Shown here one piece after another: positions 1 to 8,041 of a stretch of 64,000 nt of DNA (position 1 is its first letter; each line of letters opens with the position of its first letter). Position numbers and translations under genes: made by a program. Source of the stretch: Nitrospirota bacterium. Its GTDB lineage: Bacteria; Nitrospirota; Thermodesulfovibrionia; Thermodesulfovibrionales; Dissulfurispiraceae. The notes beneath the pieces are model-generated. The model did no database searches. It was given only the letters and a program-made list of their open reading frames with translations, and was not told where the DNA came from. The stretch lies in the NCBI GenBank assembly GCA_040752355.1, contig JBFMHE010000001.1, forward strand, positions 62,001 to 126,000. Reading direction: 5' to 3'.

Positions 1-1393
1 CCGTACCGGGCTTCAGGTTGAGGAAGACCTCGGAGAAGCGCACCATCGGTACCCGCCGCGGGTCGGCGATGACGATCTTCGCCCCGTTCCGCCAGGCCTT
101 GATCATCCTGTTGGCGATGACGGGATGGGTCTCCTTTGTGTTGGAGCCGATGATGAAGATGACCTCCATATCCTCGATCTCGGGGATCGAGTTGGTCATG
201 GCGCCCGAACCGAATATGGCAGCCAGACCGGCTACCGTCGGCGCGTGTCAAAGACGGGCGCAGTGATCGACGTTGTTCGTCCCCACCGCGGCGCGGATCA
301 TCTTCTGGAAGGCGTAGTTCTCCTCATTGGTGCAGCGCGCCGAAGAGAGCCCGCCGATGGCGTCGGCGCCATGAGCGGCCTTTATCTCGCTCAACCTCTT
401 CCCGATATAGTCCAGGGCCTCATCCCAGGAAACTTCCTTAAAGACACCGTTCAAACCGTTTCTAAAAGTCTGGTTCAAACCGTTTAAGCCGTTCAAGTCG
501 TTTAAACCGTTTGAACGGCTTGAACTGTTTGAGCGGTTTGAACGGTCCTTTATTCTTATAAGCGGTTTCGTAAGGCGGTCGGGGCTGTTGACGAAGGTGT
601 AGCCGAAGCGCCCTTTGACGCAGAGCCATCCCTCGTTCCAGGTGTCCTCGCGCGAGCTTACCCTGACGATCTCGTTCTCTTTGACATGGAGGGTGATATT
701 GCAGCCGGTCCCGCAATAGGTGCAGACCGTGTCGACCTCCCGGACGTCCTTCTGCCTGCCCTTGCGCGACCACATCTTTCCGGTGAGGGCGCCGGTGGGG
801 CATACGGCAATGCACTGGCCGCAGAACTCGCAATCGAGGTCCTTTTCGTAGGGAGGGCAGACCTTCGACTTGAACCCGCGATAGGTAAAGTCGATCGCCT
901 CGACGCCCTGCACCTCTTCGCAGACCTTGACGCATCTGCCGCAGAGGACGCAGCGCTCCATATCGCGCTCGACGAAGGGGTTCCCGTCCTTCTGCGCGTA
1001 TACCCTCCGCTCGCCGTCGGCGAACCTGTTTTCCTTGAGGCCGTAGGTATACGCCAGCTCCTGCAGGGAACAGTCCCCGGCCCGCTCGCATACCATACAG
1101 TCATGCGGATGGTCCGAGAGGATGAGCTCGAGTATGGTCTTGCGCAGCCCCTCGATACGCGGGGTCGAAGTGGTCACTTCCATATTATCCACGACCGGCG
1201 TGGTGCAGGCGGTGACGAGCCGGGGGATCCCCTTGACCTCGACCGCGCAGAGCCTGCAGCCCCCGAACGCGCTCAGCTTCGGATGGTGGCAGAGCGTTGG
1301 GATATCGACGCCCAGCAGCCTGGCCGCATCCAATATCTTCGTCCCTTCAGGGACCTCGATCATCTTGCCGTCTATTGTCACCTTGTACATCAT
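1..1393 (-). CDS. fdhA: Selenocysteine formate dehydrogenase alpha subunit, NuoG-like N-terminus (3' part cut by window edge)
   Basis: Molybdenum/tungsten formate dehydrogenase catalytic subunit, oxidising formate to CO2 and passing electrons to NAD through the NuoE/NuoF-like partners encoded just upstream. From the ATG at 1393 (AGGAG 8 nt upstream) it shows a 2Fe-2S domain (Cys35, 46, 49), the HPHDCMVC region, two 4Fe-4S motifs (CVLCGRCVKVC, CEFCGQCIAVC) and the molybdopterin-domain cluster CTYCGTGC. An in-frame TGA at 248-250 falls where the family has Cys or Sec (VDHCARL-U-HAPTVAGLA). The frame then stays open and family-like to base 1 (IFIIGSNTKETHPVIANRM), so the gene is intact and leaves the window. 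A roughly 30-residue Asn/Gly/Leu repeat is inserted near residues 280-316. An alternative start at 1435 would overlap the nuoF stop as ATGA. Confidence 0.93.
218..236 (-). promoter_or_regulatory. SECIS element of fdhA
   Basis: On the minus strand, 11 nt after the UGA, GGUAGCC pairs with GGCUGCC (7 bp, one G-U) around the loop GGUCU. The stem position and the GGUCU loop match what I recall of the E. coli fdhF SECIS. It should bind SelB and recruit Sec-tRNA to the UGA. Confidence 0.88.
248..250 (-). other. UGA selenocysteine codon (Sec382 of FdhA)
   Basis: The reverse-strand TGA interrupts an otherwise continuous formate dehydrogenase frame exactly at the molybdenum-ligand position, with family residues on both sides. 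Known FdhA proteins carry Sec or Cys here. A bacterial SECIS-like hairpin follows directly. Confidence 0.9.
444..555 (-). repeat. In-frame 9-bp degenerate repeat inside fdhA
   Basis: The plus strand runs in 9-mers such as CCGTTTAAG, CCGTTCAAG, TCGTTTAAA, then mirrored units CGGCTTGAA, CTGTTTGAG, CGGTTTGAA. The segment is far more AT-rich than the flanking gene and encodes NGL/NDL/LNG tripeptides between the 4Fe-4S and main molybdopterin domains, where relatives have a short linker. The 9-bp period keeps the frame. Confidence 0.8.
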
Positions 1394-1431
1394 AGCTATC
1401 GCTCCTGACCGTCCTTTATCGTTTGTTTTCA

Positions 1432-3210
1432 TCATGTCCTGCCCACCGCCTTGAACTTGCAGACGTCGAAGCAGCTCCCGCATTTGATGCACTTTTCTGC
1501 AGCGAGGCGGTGGGGCTTCTTCTTTTCGCCCGTGATAGCGCCTGCAGGGCAGGCCCTCAGGCAGGCGCCGCAGCCCTTGCAGTACTCTTCCATGATGCTG
1601 TAGGTGACGAGATCGCGGCAGACCTTTGCCGGGCACTTCTTGTCGCGCACATGCGCCTCGTATTCATCCCTGAAGTATTTCAGGGTGCTGAGCACGGGAT
1701 TGGGAGCGGTCTGGCCGAGCCCGCAGAGGGATCCTGCTTTTATATCGTCGCTCAGCGACTCCATGAGCTCGAGATCGCCCTCTCTGCCCCGGCCCTTGGT
1801 GATCCGGTCGAGGATCTCGAGGAGCCGCTTCGTGCCGATCCTGCAGGGCACGCACTTGCCGCAGGATTCGTTCTGCGTAAAGTTGAGGAAGTAGCGGGCT
1901 ACATTCACCATGCAGTCGTCCTCGTCGAGAATGATCATGCCTCCCGAGCCGACGATGGAGCCGACTTTGCAGATGGACTCGTAATCGACGCTGATATCGA
2001 GGAACTCGGCGGGAATACAGCCGCCCGAGGGACCGCCGGTCTGGACGGCCTTTATCTTCTTGCCGTTCTCGATGCCGCCGCCGATATCGAAGATGATCTC
2101 CCTGAGCGTTATCCCCAGAGGGACCTCGATAAGGCCGGTGTTCTTCACCTTGCCGGTGAGGGCGAAGACCTTGGTGCCCTTCGAGGTCTCGGTGCCGTAG
2201 GACGCGAACCACTCGGCGCCCTTGTTGAGGATGCTCGGTACATTCGCGAAGGTCTCGACATTGTTGATGACCGTCGGTTTCCCCCACAGCCCCACGAAGA
2301 CCGGGAAGGGCGGCTTGGGACGCGGCATGCCGCGCTGCCCTTCGATCGAGGCGATGAGCGCGGTCTCTTCGCCGCAGACGAACGCGCCGGCGCCGAGCTT
2401 TATCTTTATATCGAAGTCGAAGCCGGCGCCGAAGATCTTTTTACCGAGGAACCCCCGCTCCCGCGCATCGCTCATCGCCCGTTTCAGGCGCTCGACCGCA
2501 AGAGGATATTCGGCGCGGATGTAGACATAGCCTTTTGTCGCGCCGATGGCATAGGCGCCGATGAGCATGCCTTCGATGACCGCATGAGGGGTTCCTTCGA
2601 GCACGGCCCTGTCCATGAAGGCGCCGGGGTCTCCTTCGTCGGCATTGCAGATGATGTATTTCTGGTCCGCAGGCACCTTGCGGCAGGTCTCCCACTTGAT
2701 CCCCGTCGGGAAGCCCCCGCCGCCGCGGCCCCGCAGGCCGGAGCGCTTCATCTCCTTGATGACCTCGTCCGGGCTCAGGGAGGTGAGGGCCTTCTTTGCC
2801 GCCGTATAGCCGCCGACGCCGATATAGGAGTCGATGCTCTCGGGGTCTATCCTTCCGCAGTCGTTGAGCACGACCTTGACCTGCTTTGTATAGAAGTTTT
2901 CGTAATCCTCTCCCGCGAGCCACTCGGCAACGGGTGCGCCGCCGACAATATGCTCATCGACGATCCGCTGGACCATATCGGGCTTGATATATTGATACGT
3001 TGTCCTCGCGCCGTCGATGATGACATCGACGAGGACATCCTTTGCGCAGAGGCCGCGGCACCCGACCTTGTGCAGGGCGCATTCCTTTTTGAATTCGGCG
3101 GGAATGTTCTGCGCCTGCATGAGCGAGGAAAAGGCATCGAGCACCTCGCCGCCGCCTGCCGCGATGCCGCCGGTGCCCATACAGACATGAATCGTAATGT
3201 TCCTATTCAT
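1432..3210 (-). CDS. nuoF: NuoF-like NAD-binding flavoprotein subunit of the formate dehydrogenase
   Basis: NuoF/HydB-type subunit carrying FMN, the NAD(H) site and Fe-S clusters. It opens with a thioredoxin-like 2Fe-2S domain (Cys10, 44, 51, 55), then the FMN/NAD core with GRGGGGFPTG and NADEGDPGAF, the 4Fe-4S motif ESCGKCVPCRIGTKR, and a C-terminal 2[4Fe-4S] ferredoxin (CKGCGACLRACP, CIKCGSCFDVC). At 592 residues with both extra domains it resembles formate dehydrogenase or bifurcating hydrogenase subunits more than complex I NuoF. Its start overlaps the nuoE end by 8 bp and fdhA follows within 40 bp, so this is one operon. Whether the enzyme bifurcates electrons cannot be told from sequence. 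Confidence 0.93.
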   Translation of the reverse strand: MNRNITIHVCMGTGGIAAGGGEVLDAFSSLMQAQNIPAEFKKECALHKVGCRGLCAKDVLVDVIIDGARTTYQYIKPDMVQRIVDEHIVGGAPVAEWLAGEDYENFYTKQVKVVLNDCGRIDPESIDSYIGVGGYTAAKKALTSLSPDEVIKEMKRSGLRGRGGGGFPTGIKWETCRKVPADQKYIICNADEGDPGAFMDRAVLEGTPHAVIEGMLIGAYAIGATKGYVYIRAEYPLAVERLKRAMSDARERGFLGKKIFGAGFDFDIKIKLGAGAFVCGEETALIASIEGQRGMPRPKPPFPVFVGLWGKPTVINNVETFANVPSILNKGAEWFASYGTETSKGTKVFALTGKVKNTGLIEVPLGITLREIIFDIGGGIENGKKIKAVQTGGPSGGCIPAEFLDISVDYESICKVGSIVGSGGMIILDEDDCMVNVARYFLNFTQNESCGKCVPCRIGTKRLLEILDRITKGRGREGDLELMESLSDDIKAGSLCGLGQTAPNPVLSTLKYFRDEYEAHVRDKKCPAKVCRDLVTYSIMEEYCKGCGACLRACPAGAITGEKKKPHRLAAEKCIKCGSCFDVCKFKAVGRT

Positions 3211-3670
3211 TGCCCGCCTCTTTCAGCGCCTTCAGCTCTTTCGCCATCTTGTCCGTGGTCATCTTGCCGTGCACTTTCCTGTTGATGATAACGACGGGGG
3301 CGATGCCGCAGGCGCCGACGCAGGCGACCTGCTCGAGCGTGAAGTTCCTGTCGTCCGAGGTGTTCCGCTCATCGGTGAGATGCAACTCTCTCTTCAGGTT
3401 GCTGATGATGCGGTCCGAGCCCTTGACATGGCAGGCGGTGCCGCAGCAGGCGGTGATGATATTTTTGCCCCGCGGCTGCAGGTAGAACTGGGCATAAAAG
3501 GTGGCGACGCCGAAGAATTTACTGACGGGGATACCGAGCTCGTCGGAAAAGCGGTATACGGCTTCTTCGGGGATATAGCCGAAGACTTCCTGCGTTTCCT
3601 GGAGGAGAGAGATTATATTCCCTTCACCCTCCCTGAACTCCTCGATGAGCTTCCTGACCGTTTCTTCCAT
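3203..3670 (-). CDS. nuoE: NuoE-like 2Fe-2S subunit
   Basis: Thioredoxin-fold 2Fe-2S protein of the NuoE family, 155 residues, the usual length. The cluster ligands are visible as CCGTACH and CVGACGIAP, and the helical N-terminal segment contains the typical LQETQEVFGYIPEEAV pattern. It should relay electrons between the NuoF-like flavoprotein and the rest of the formate dehydrogenase. It is the first gene of the nuoE-nuoF-fdhA operon; a purine-rich AGAGG sits about 9-10 nt before its ATG. Confidence 0.95.
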   Translation of the reverse strand: MEETVRKLIEEFREGEGNIISLLQETQEVFGYIPEEAVYRFSDELGIPVSKFFGVATFYAQFYLQPRGKNIITACCGTACHVKGSDRIISNLKRELHLTDERNTSDDRNFTLEQVACVGACGIAPVVIINRKVHGKMTTDKMAKELKALKEAGNE

Positions 3671-3720
3671 GGGGAGATACCTCTTTTATATTTATGGGTT
3701 TTGCAGGCATACTTTTTTAG

Positions 3721-3748
3721 AGTATCACGCTATAACGGATTTTTGCAA
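3721..3748 (-). promoter_or_regulatory. Possible sigma-70-type promoter of the formate dehydrogenase operon
   Basis: Minus-strand TTGCAA (3743-3748), 16-nt spacer, GATACT (3721-3726), about 50 bp before the nuoE ATG. Match is moderate. Confidence 0.35.
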
Positions 3749-3896
3749 TAAATTATGTATGCCGCCGGTGCTGCTTAACCGCAGTTTCGGAGAGTTGTCT
3801 AACGGGTTGAAAGGAAAGAGAATAACGGGCTGCAGCCCCGCCTGCCGGGAGGGCCGCTTGTGGAAAAAAGGCGGCTGTTTCGTTCACAATACGGGA

Positions 3897-5000
3897 ATGC
3901 ACAAACAGCGGTACGGCCATATCGAGATCCCGCTCCAGCGGGTGCATATCGAGCTCACCAATGTCTGCGACTTCAGCTGCGTCTTCTGCCCGAAGTCGGA
4001 GATGAAGCGGCCGTACGGCCATATGGAGACCGGCCTCGCCAAACGCATTCTTTCTGAGATCGGTAAGGAGGGCATCGCCGAAAAGGTCACCTTCCACGTC
4101 ATGGGAGAGCCGACGCTCCACCGCGATTTCTTCGCGATACTGGAGCATGCGCTGAAAGAGGGGGTCAAGGTGGGGCTCACGACCAACGGCGGAGGGCTCG
4201 GCGGCCCTATTGGCAGGCGGCTCCTGGACTATCCCCTGCACCAGCTCGACATCTCGCTCCAGACGCCGGATGCGCGCTCTTTTGCCCTGAGAAAGGCGGG
4301 TGCGCGATCATTCGAGGCGTACCTCGAGGGGATCCTCGGATTTTTTGCCGCCTATCATGCGAAGCATCCCGAGACGCTCTTCAAATTCCGCTTTCTCAAT
4401 ACCCGTTTCAGAAAGAAGGCCATGGAGCGGCGGATAGGGCCGGTTCGGGTCATCTCTTCCACCCGTGAGCTGCGCGATACGTTCCGTTACTGGGCCGGCC
4501 GCATGTATGAGCTGCTCGGCATCGGCGCCGAGGTGCGGGAGAAAGCCATAGCGAACATCGACCGCCTCGTCTCGTATAGATGGAATGTGGTCGAGGTCTG
4601 CCCCAATGTCTTTTTCGAGACCTATGTGCTCGATGACTGGGGGCATGCCTTCGGCGACGAGCGGATACGCGACGCCTGGGCCGGCTACTGCTTCGGCATG
4701 AGAGACCATTTCGCTATTCTCTATAACGGCGATGTGACGCTCTGCTGCATCGACTTCGACGGCAATACCAGGGTCGGCAATCTCCATGAATCCTCGCTGA
4801 AGGAGATACTCTCTTCCGCTGAGGTGGGGAGGATCGTCGAGGGATTCAAGCGGTTTCGGCTCGTCCATCCGTACTGCAGGCGCTGCATGGGAAGCAGGAG
4901 CTTCGCTTCCTGGCTGGTCAAGCCCGCGGCATCCGTCGCAGGCCTGAAGCTCCTGAAGCCGTTCTTCTACAAGCGCTCCCGGCTGATCAAGGAAAATTAA
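3897..5000 (+). CDS. Radical SAM / SPASM-like protein of unknown substrate
   Basis: Radical SAM enzyme with the cluster motif CDFSCVFC about 25 residues from the chosen start, followed by glycine-rich SAM-binding features (HVMGEPTLH). The C-terminus has SPASM-like cysteines (TLCCIDFDGNTRVGNL, then YCRRCMG), as in peptide- or enzyme-modifying radical SAM proteins. The frame is open upstream to 3645, but that part overlaps nuoE and has no family resemblance, so I take the ATG at 3897; a TTG near 3858 is possible. It diverges from the formate dehydrogenase operon across a 226-bp gap. The substrate is not recognisable. Confidence 0.82.
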   Translation: MHKQRYGHIEIPLQRVHIELTNVCDFSCVFCPKSEMKRPYGHMETGLAKRILSEIGKEGIAEKVTFHVMGEPTLHRDFFAILEHALKEGVKVGLTTNGGGLGGPIGRRLLDYPLHQLDISLQTPDARSFALRKAGARSFEAYLEGILGFFAAYHAKHPETLFKFRFLNTRFRKKAMERRIGPVRVISSTRELRDTFRYWAGRMYELLGIGAEVREKAIANIDRLVSYRWNVVEVCPNVFFETYVLDDWGHAFGDERIRDAWAGYCFGMRDHFAILYNGDVTLCCIDFDGNTRVGNLHESSLKEILSSAEVGRIVEGFKRFRLVHPYCRRCMGSRSFASWLVKPAASVAGLKLLKPFFYKRSRLIKEN

Positions 5001-5118
5001 AACGTAAGAGGTCGACTATAATCCGAGCCTTGGGGAATGAGTCGAGCATACTATGCCCCGCCCCATTCCCCGCTTTACTTTTCCTTTGAATTTTTGATCT
5101 GCTTGTTGTGGCGGTTCT

Positions 5119-5137
5119 TTGTACCTTTCAGGTACAA
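5119..5137 (+). promoter_or_regulatory. Perfect hairpin covering the start region of the AddB-like gene
   Basis: TTGTACCT, loop TTC, AGGTACAA: an 8-bp perfect inverted repeat whose right arm holds the only SD-like AGG and the first base of the ATG at 5137. It could mask the ribosome site or be a DNA operator. Confidence 0.45.
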
Positions 5138-7923
5138 TGGACGATATGGTCACGCTTTTTCATGTGCCGTTGGGATACCGGCATACGACGCAGTTCCTGT
5201 TCAAAAGGGCGATCAGGAGGGGCAGCCATCCCGACTACTCGAGCATCCTCTACCTGGCGCCTACGTCTTTCAAAGCCGACGACGCCCAGAAGATCTTTCA
5301 CGAGCTGCAGGACGGCAAATGCTACGTCCCTCCTGAATGCACCACTATTCCCCGCTTCGCCCGGAGGATGTTTGCGACCTATGGAAAGGAGCGGGTGCTT
5401 TCCCGGGCGCTGGTCCCCTTCGTTCTCTCGCGCCTGTCCGGACCTGAGCGCCTGGAGGGGCCGGCAGAGCAGGCGGGCGCGAAAGGCAAGGGGTTCGGTT
5501 TCTCGCGTCTCTCTGCCGGCTTCATCCGGGACCTGAAGCAGCGATTTCCGGACCACGACAGCGCGGCCCTGCAAGCGCTGTGCGCGGGCATGTTCGCTTC
5601 GCTCGATATACCCGAAGCGGTCACCCGGGTCGTTACCGAGATCATCGGGACCTATGGAGCGTACCGGGAATTCGTCGGGAGCAACGGACTGGTCGATGAA
5701 GACGACCTGCTGGTGCGATGCCCCGGCTACGTAGCGCAGAAGTATGCTGCGCCGGGTGACCGCTGCACGCTGATCCTCGACGGGTTTTATGACCCTTCAG
5801 GAGCGGAGAGGAGTATCATCAAGGCCCTTATTCTGCATGCCGGCGAGGTCCTCGTATCGCTTCCCTCGGAGCCCCCGTTTTCCGACCTGCTCAAGGAGTA
5901 CAGGGATTTCCTGCGCGATACCTCCACGCTCCGCGAGGAGCGTCTCGATAAGGAGGTCCCGGATCGCTCCCAACCGCTGCGCTACTACACTTATGCCGAT
6001 GTCGAGGAGGAGGTGGAGGGCATGGCGAGGAGCATAAAGTCGTCGTTCGTATCGGGAAAGATCAAGCGGCTCGAAGAGATAACAGTGGTCTTCCCCGACC
6101 TGCGGAGCTATGCCCCCATGGTCGACCGCATCTTCAGGCGCTACGGCGTGCCCGCTTCGATTTCGGTACGGAAGAGTCTCGGCGAGATGCGGCCCTTTCT
6201 CGACCTCTTCTGCCTGCTGCGGTCGGTCGCCGAAGGCTATCCGCGACTGCACTTCTCCCAGTTCCTCTCTTCGCCTTACTTTACAGCGCTTCCGGAGACC
6301 ATGAGGGCCTGGATCGCGCCGCTCTCGCTCCAGTCGGGCATCGTAGCAGGAAAAGAGGCGTGGCTCGAATTCATTGCCGAGGGCTCGGAGACGCTCGATA
6401 TGAATCGCGTGCCGGAGCGGGCAGAGATCGAGAAGGGGATGAAGCGGGTGTTCAGAAAACTATCGCCCCTCGAGGAGATCAGAGACGGCGCATCCCTCGC
6501 TCGTTATGCAGAAGTGCTCGGAACGCTCGCCGACGACCTCGGGTTCCCGGGACCGCGTACCGATGCGACGACCAAGGCGCTCTCCGAGGCGTTCAACGAG
6601 ATCCTCGACCAGATCGCGTTCATAGGCGCGCTCACTCCCGGCTCCGTGACCCTGCCCGAGTTCGAGGAGGCGCTGCGTCATCTCCTGAGAACGGCCTTTC
6701 TCGATAGCGAGGAGCAGGGCGTGAGGGTGATAGGCTTCCCCGATGCAGCGGGGCTCTCGCCGCGGTATCTCTATTTCGGCGGTCTTGCCGATGGCGCGCT
6801 GCCCCAACGGCAGGAGATGGACTACCTGCTGCCCGACAGCGCGAAGCGGAGACTGGGACTCATGCACCTCGAGAAGTTCAGCTCCCTCCAGAAGTACCTG
6901 TTTACCTGTCTCGTCAAGAATTGCGGGCGCCACCATCTCTCATACCCGCTCATGGACGGCGATACCCTCTTCCTCCCCTCTTCGTTTCTCTATGGAGGGG
7001 AGGAGCTCAGAGAACGGATCCCCGGGATATTCTCGCAGGAGGAGTACCTGGTCGCCAAGGGAAACGAACCGCTGCTGCGGCAGATGGACGAGATCGAGCT
7101 GCTCCCTGCATTGCTGCGGCTCCCTTCCTCCCTGCGGGTCACCGATGTCGACGCCTACCGTGCCTGCCCCCGGCGGTTCTTCATCGAGAAGATACTCCAG
7201 CTCACTCCTTCGGGCATAAAGGAGTACGAGATCGAGGCAGCCACCCTCGGCACTGTCATCCACAAGATAATGGAACGGCTCATGAAGGAGTCTTTCGGCG
7301 GTCTCGATGAGCTGCATCGGCGGGCAGAGGGTGTTGTGGGGGAGGTGCTGCACGAAAAGAAGATGGGCCTCTACTGGAAAGGCCTCATCAAGGACACGTT
7401 CATCGAGATGCTCCCCGAGCTCTACGATCGTGAGCTCGATATCCGGGGGGAGGGGTATATCTCCTCGGAAGTCGAGAAGAATATCTCGGGCGAACCGGTG
7501 AAGGGCATCAAGCTCCGGGGCAAGATAGACCGCATCGACAGGCTCGGCGACGAGGTGCAGCTCATCGATTACAAGACCGGCACAGCAGGGCTGAACTGTA
7601 CCCAGGCGCTGAGCGGCAACGAGGACCTCCAGCTCTTCCTCTACGCGGCGATCCTGAAGAGCCACGGGTATCATGTGAGCCGCGTCGGCATTTATTCTCT
7701 CAAGGACATAACCGTCAAATGGTGCCCCCCGAAGCGGCGGGGGAGAGGCAAGGGAAAAGAGGAGCCGGGCCGGCATCTTGACGATTATATCAGCGCATCA
7801 TTACAATTTCTCGAGAGCGCGGTGGCCCGGATCAGGAAAGGAGACTTCAGGGCAAAACCCATGAACGATTACGTCTGCTGGAACTGCCACGAATACGCTT
7901 TCTGTCCTTATATACAACAATAA
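5137..7923 (+). CDS. AddB-like PD-(D/E)XK nuclease
   Basis: Large protein (928 residues from ATG 5137; the ATG at 5146 is also possible) resembling AddB, the second subunit of the AddAB double-strand-break resection nuclease. The C-terminal RecB-type nuclease is clear: GTVIHKIMERL, GKIDRID and IDYKTG. It is framed by the four cysteines of the AddB-type 4Fe-4S staple, one in YRACPRRFF (near residue 677) and CWNCHEYAFC near the end. I see no normal Walker A at the N-terminus (GYRHTTQFLF occupies that place), so helicase activity is doubtful. No addA lies nearby. It would act on broken or foreign DNA in the cytoplasm. Confidence 0.8.
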   Translation: MDDMVTLFHVPLGYRHTTQFLFKRAIRRGSHPDYSSILYLAPTSFKADDAQKIFHELQDGKCYVPPECTTIPRFARRMFATYGKERVLSRALVPFVLSRLSGPERLEGPAEQAGAKGKGFGFSRLSAGFIRDLKQRFPDHDSAALQALCAGMFASLDIPEAVTRVVTEIIGTYGAYREFVGSNGLVDEDDLLVRCPGYVAQKYAAPGDRCTLILDGFYDPSGAERSIIKALILHAGEVLVSLPSEPPFSDLLKEYRDFLRDTSTLREERLDKEVPDRSQPLRYYTYADVEEEVEGMARSIKSSFVSGKIKRLEEITVVFPDLRSYAPMVDRIFRRYGVPASISVRKSLGEMRPFLDLFCLLRSVAEGYPRLHFSQFLSSPYFTALPETMRAWIAPLSLQSGIVAGKEAWLEFIAEGSETLDMNRVPERAEIEKGMKRVFRKLSPLEEIRDGASLARYAEVLGTLADDLGFPGPRTDATTKALSEAFNEILDQIAFIGALTPGSVTLPEFEEALRHLLRTAFLDSEEQGVRVIGFPDAAGLSPRYLYFGGLADGALPQRQEMDYLLPDSAKRRLGLMHLEKFSSLQKYLFTCLVKNCGRHHLSYPLMDGDTLFLPSSFLYGGEELRERIPGIFSQEEYLVAKGNEPLLRQMDEIELLPALLRLPSSLRVTDVDAYRACPRRFFIEKILQLTPSGIKEYEIEAATLGTVIHKIMERLMKESFGGLDELHRRAEGVVGEVLHEKKMGLYWKGLIKDTFIEMLPELYDRELDIRGEGYISSEVEKNISGEPVKGIKLRGKIDRIDRLGDEVQLIDYKTGTAGLNCTQALSGNEDLQLFLYAAILKSHGYHVSRVGIYSLKDITVKWCPPKRRGRGKGKEEPGRHLDDYISASLQFLESAVARIRKGDFRAKPMNDYVCWNCHEYAFCPYIQQ

Positions 7924-7929
7924 AGGCAT

Positions 7930-8031
7930 GTAAGAAGTAAGAAGAAGGGGGAGCTTACGGGAGTTTTTTATTCTGGCTCCTGTCTTCACTTCCTACTTCT
8001 CAGTTCTCACTTCTTACTTGTTATTTACGAG
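7930..8031 (+). repeat. Mirrored heptamer-repeat element
   Basis: Left side GTAAGAA GTAAGAA; right side reads in 7-mers TTCCTAC TTCTCAG TTCTCAC TTCTTAC TTGTTAT. AAGTAAGAAG on the left is exactly complementary to CTTCTTACTT on the right. It fills the gap before the patatin gene. Confidence 0.6.
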
Positions 8032-8041
8032 GAGGCATACG

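Noticed and set aside
248-250. TGA in fdhA considered as a pseudogene stop or sequencing error
   Set aside because: The codon is at the known Sec position and is followed by a textbook SECIS hairpin.
1423-3285. Very long plus-strand open frame (about 620 codons) opposite nuoF
   Set aside because: Antisense to a clear NuoF-like gene; translation is compositionally odd with no domain. High GC makes long antisense frames common here.
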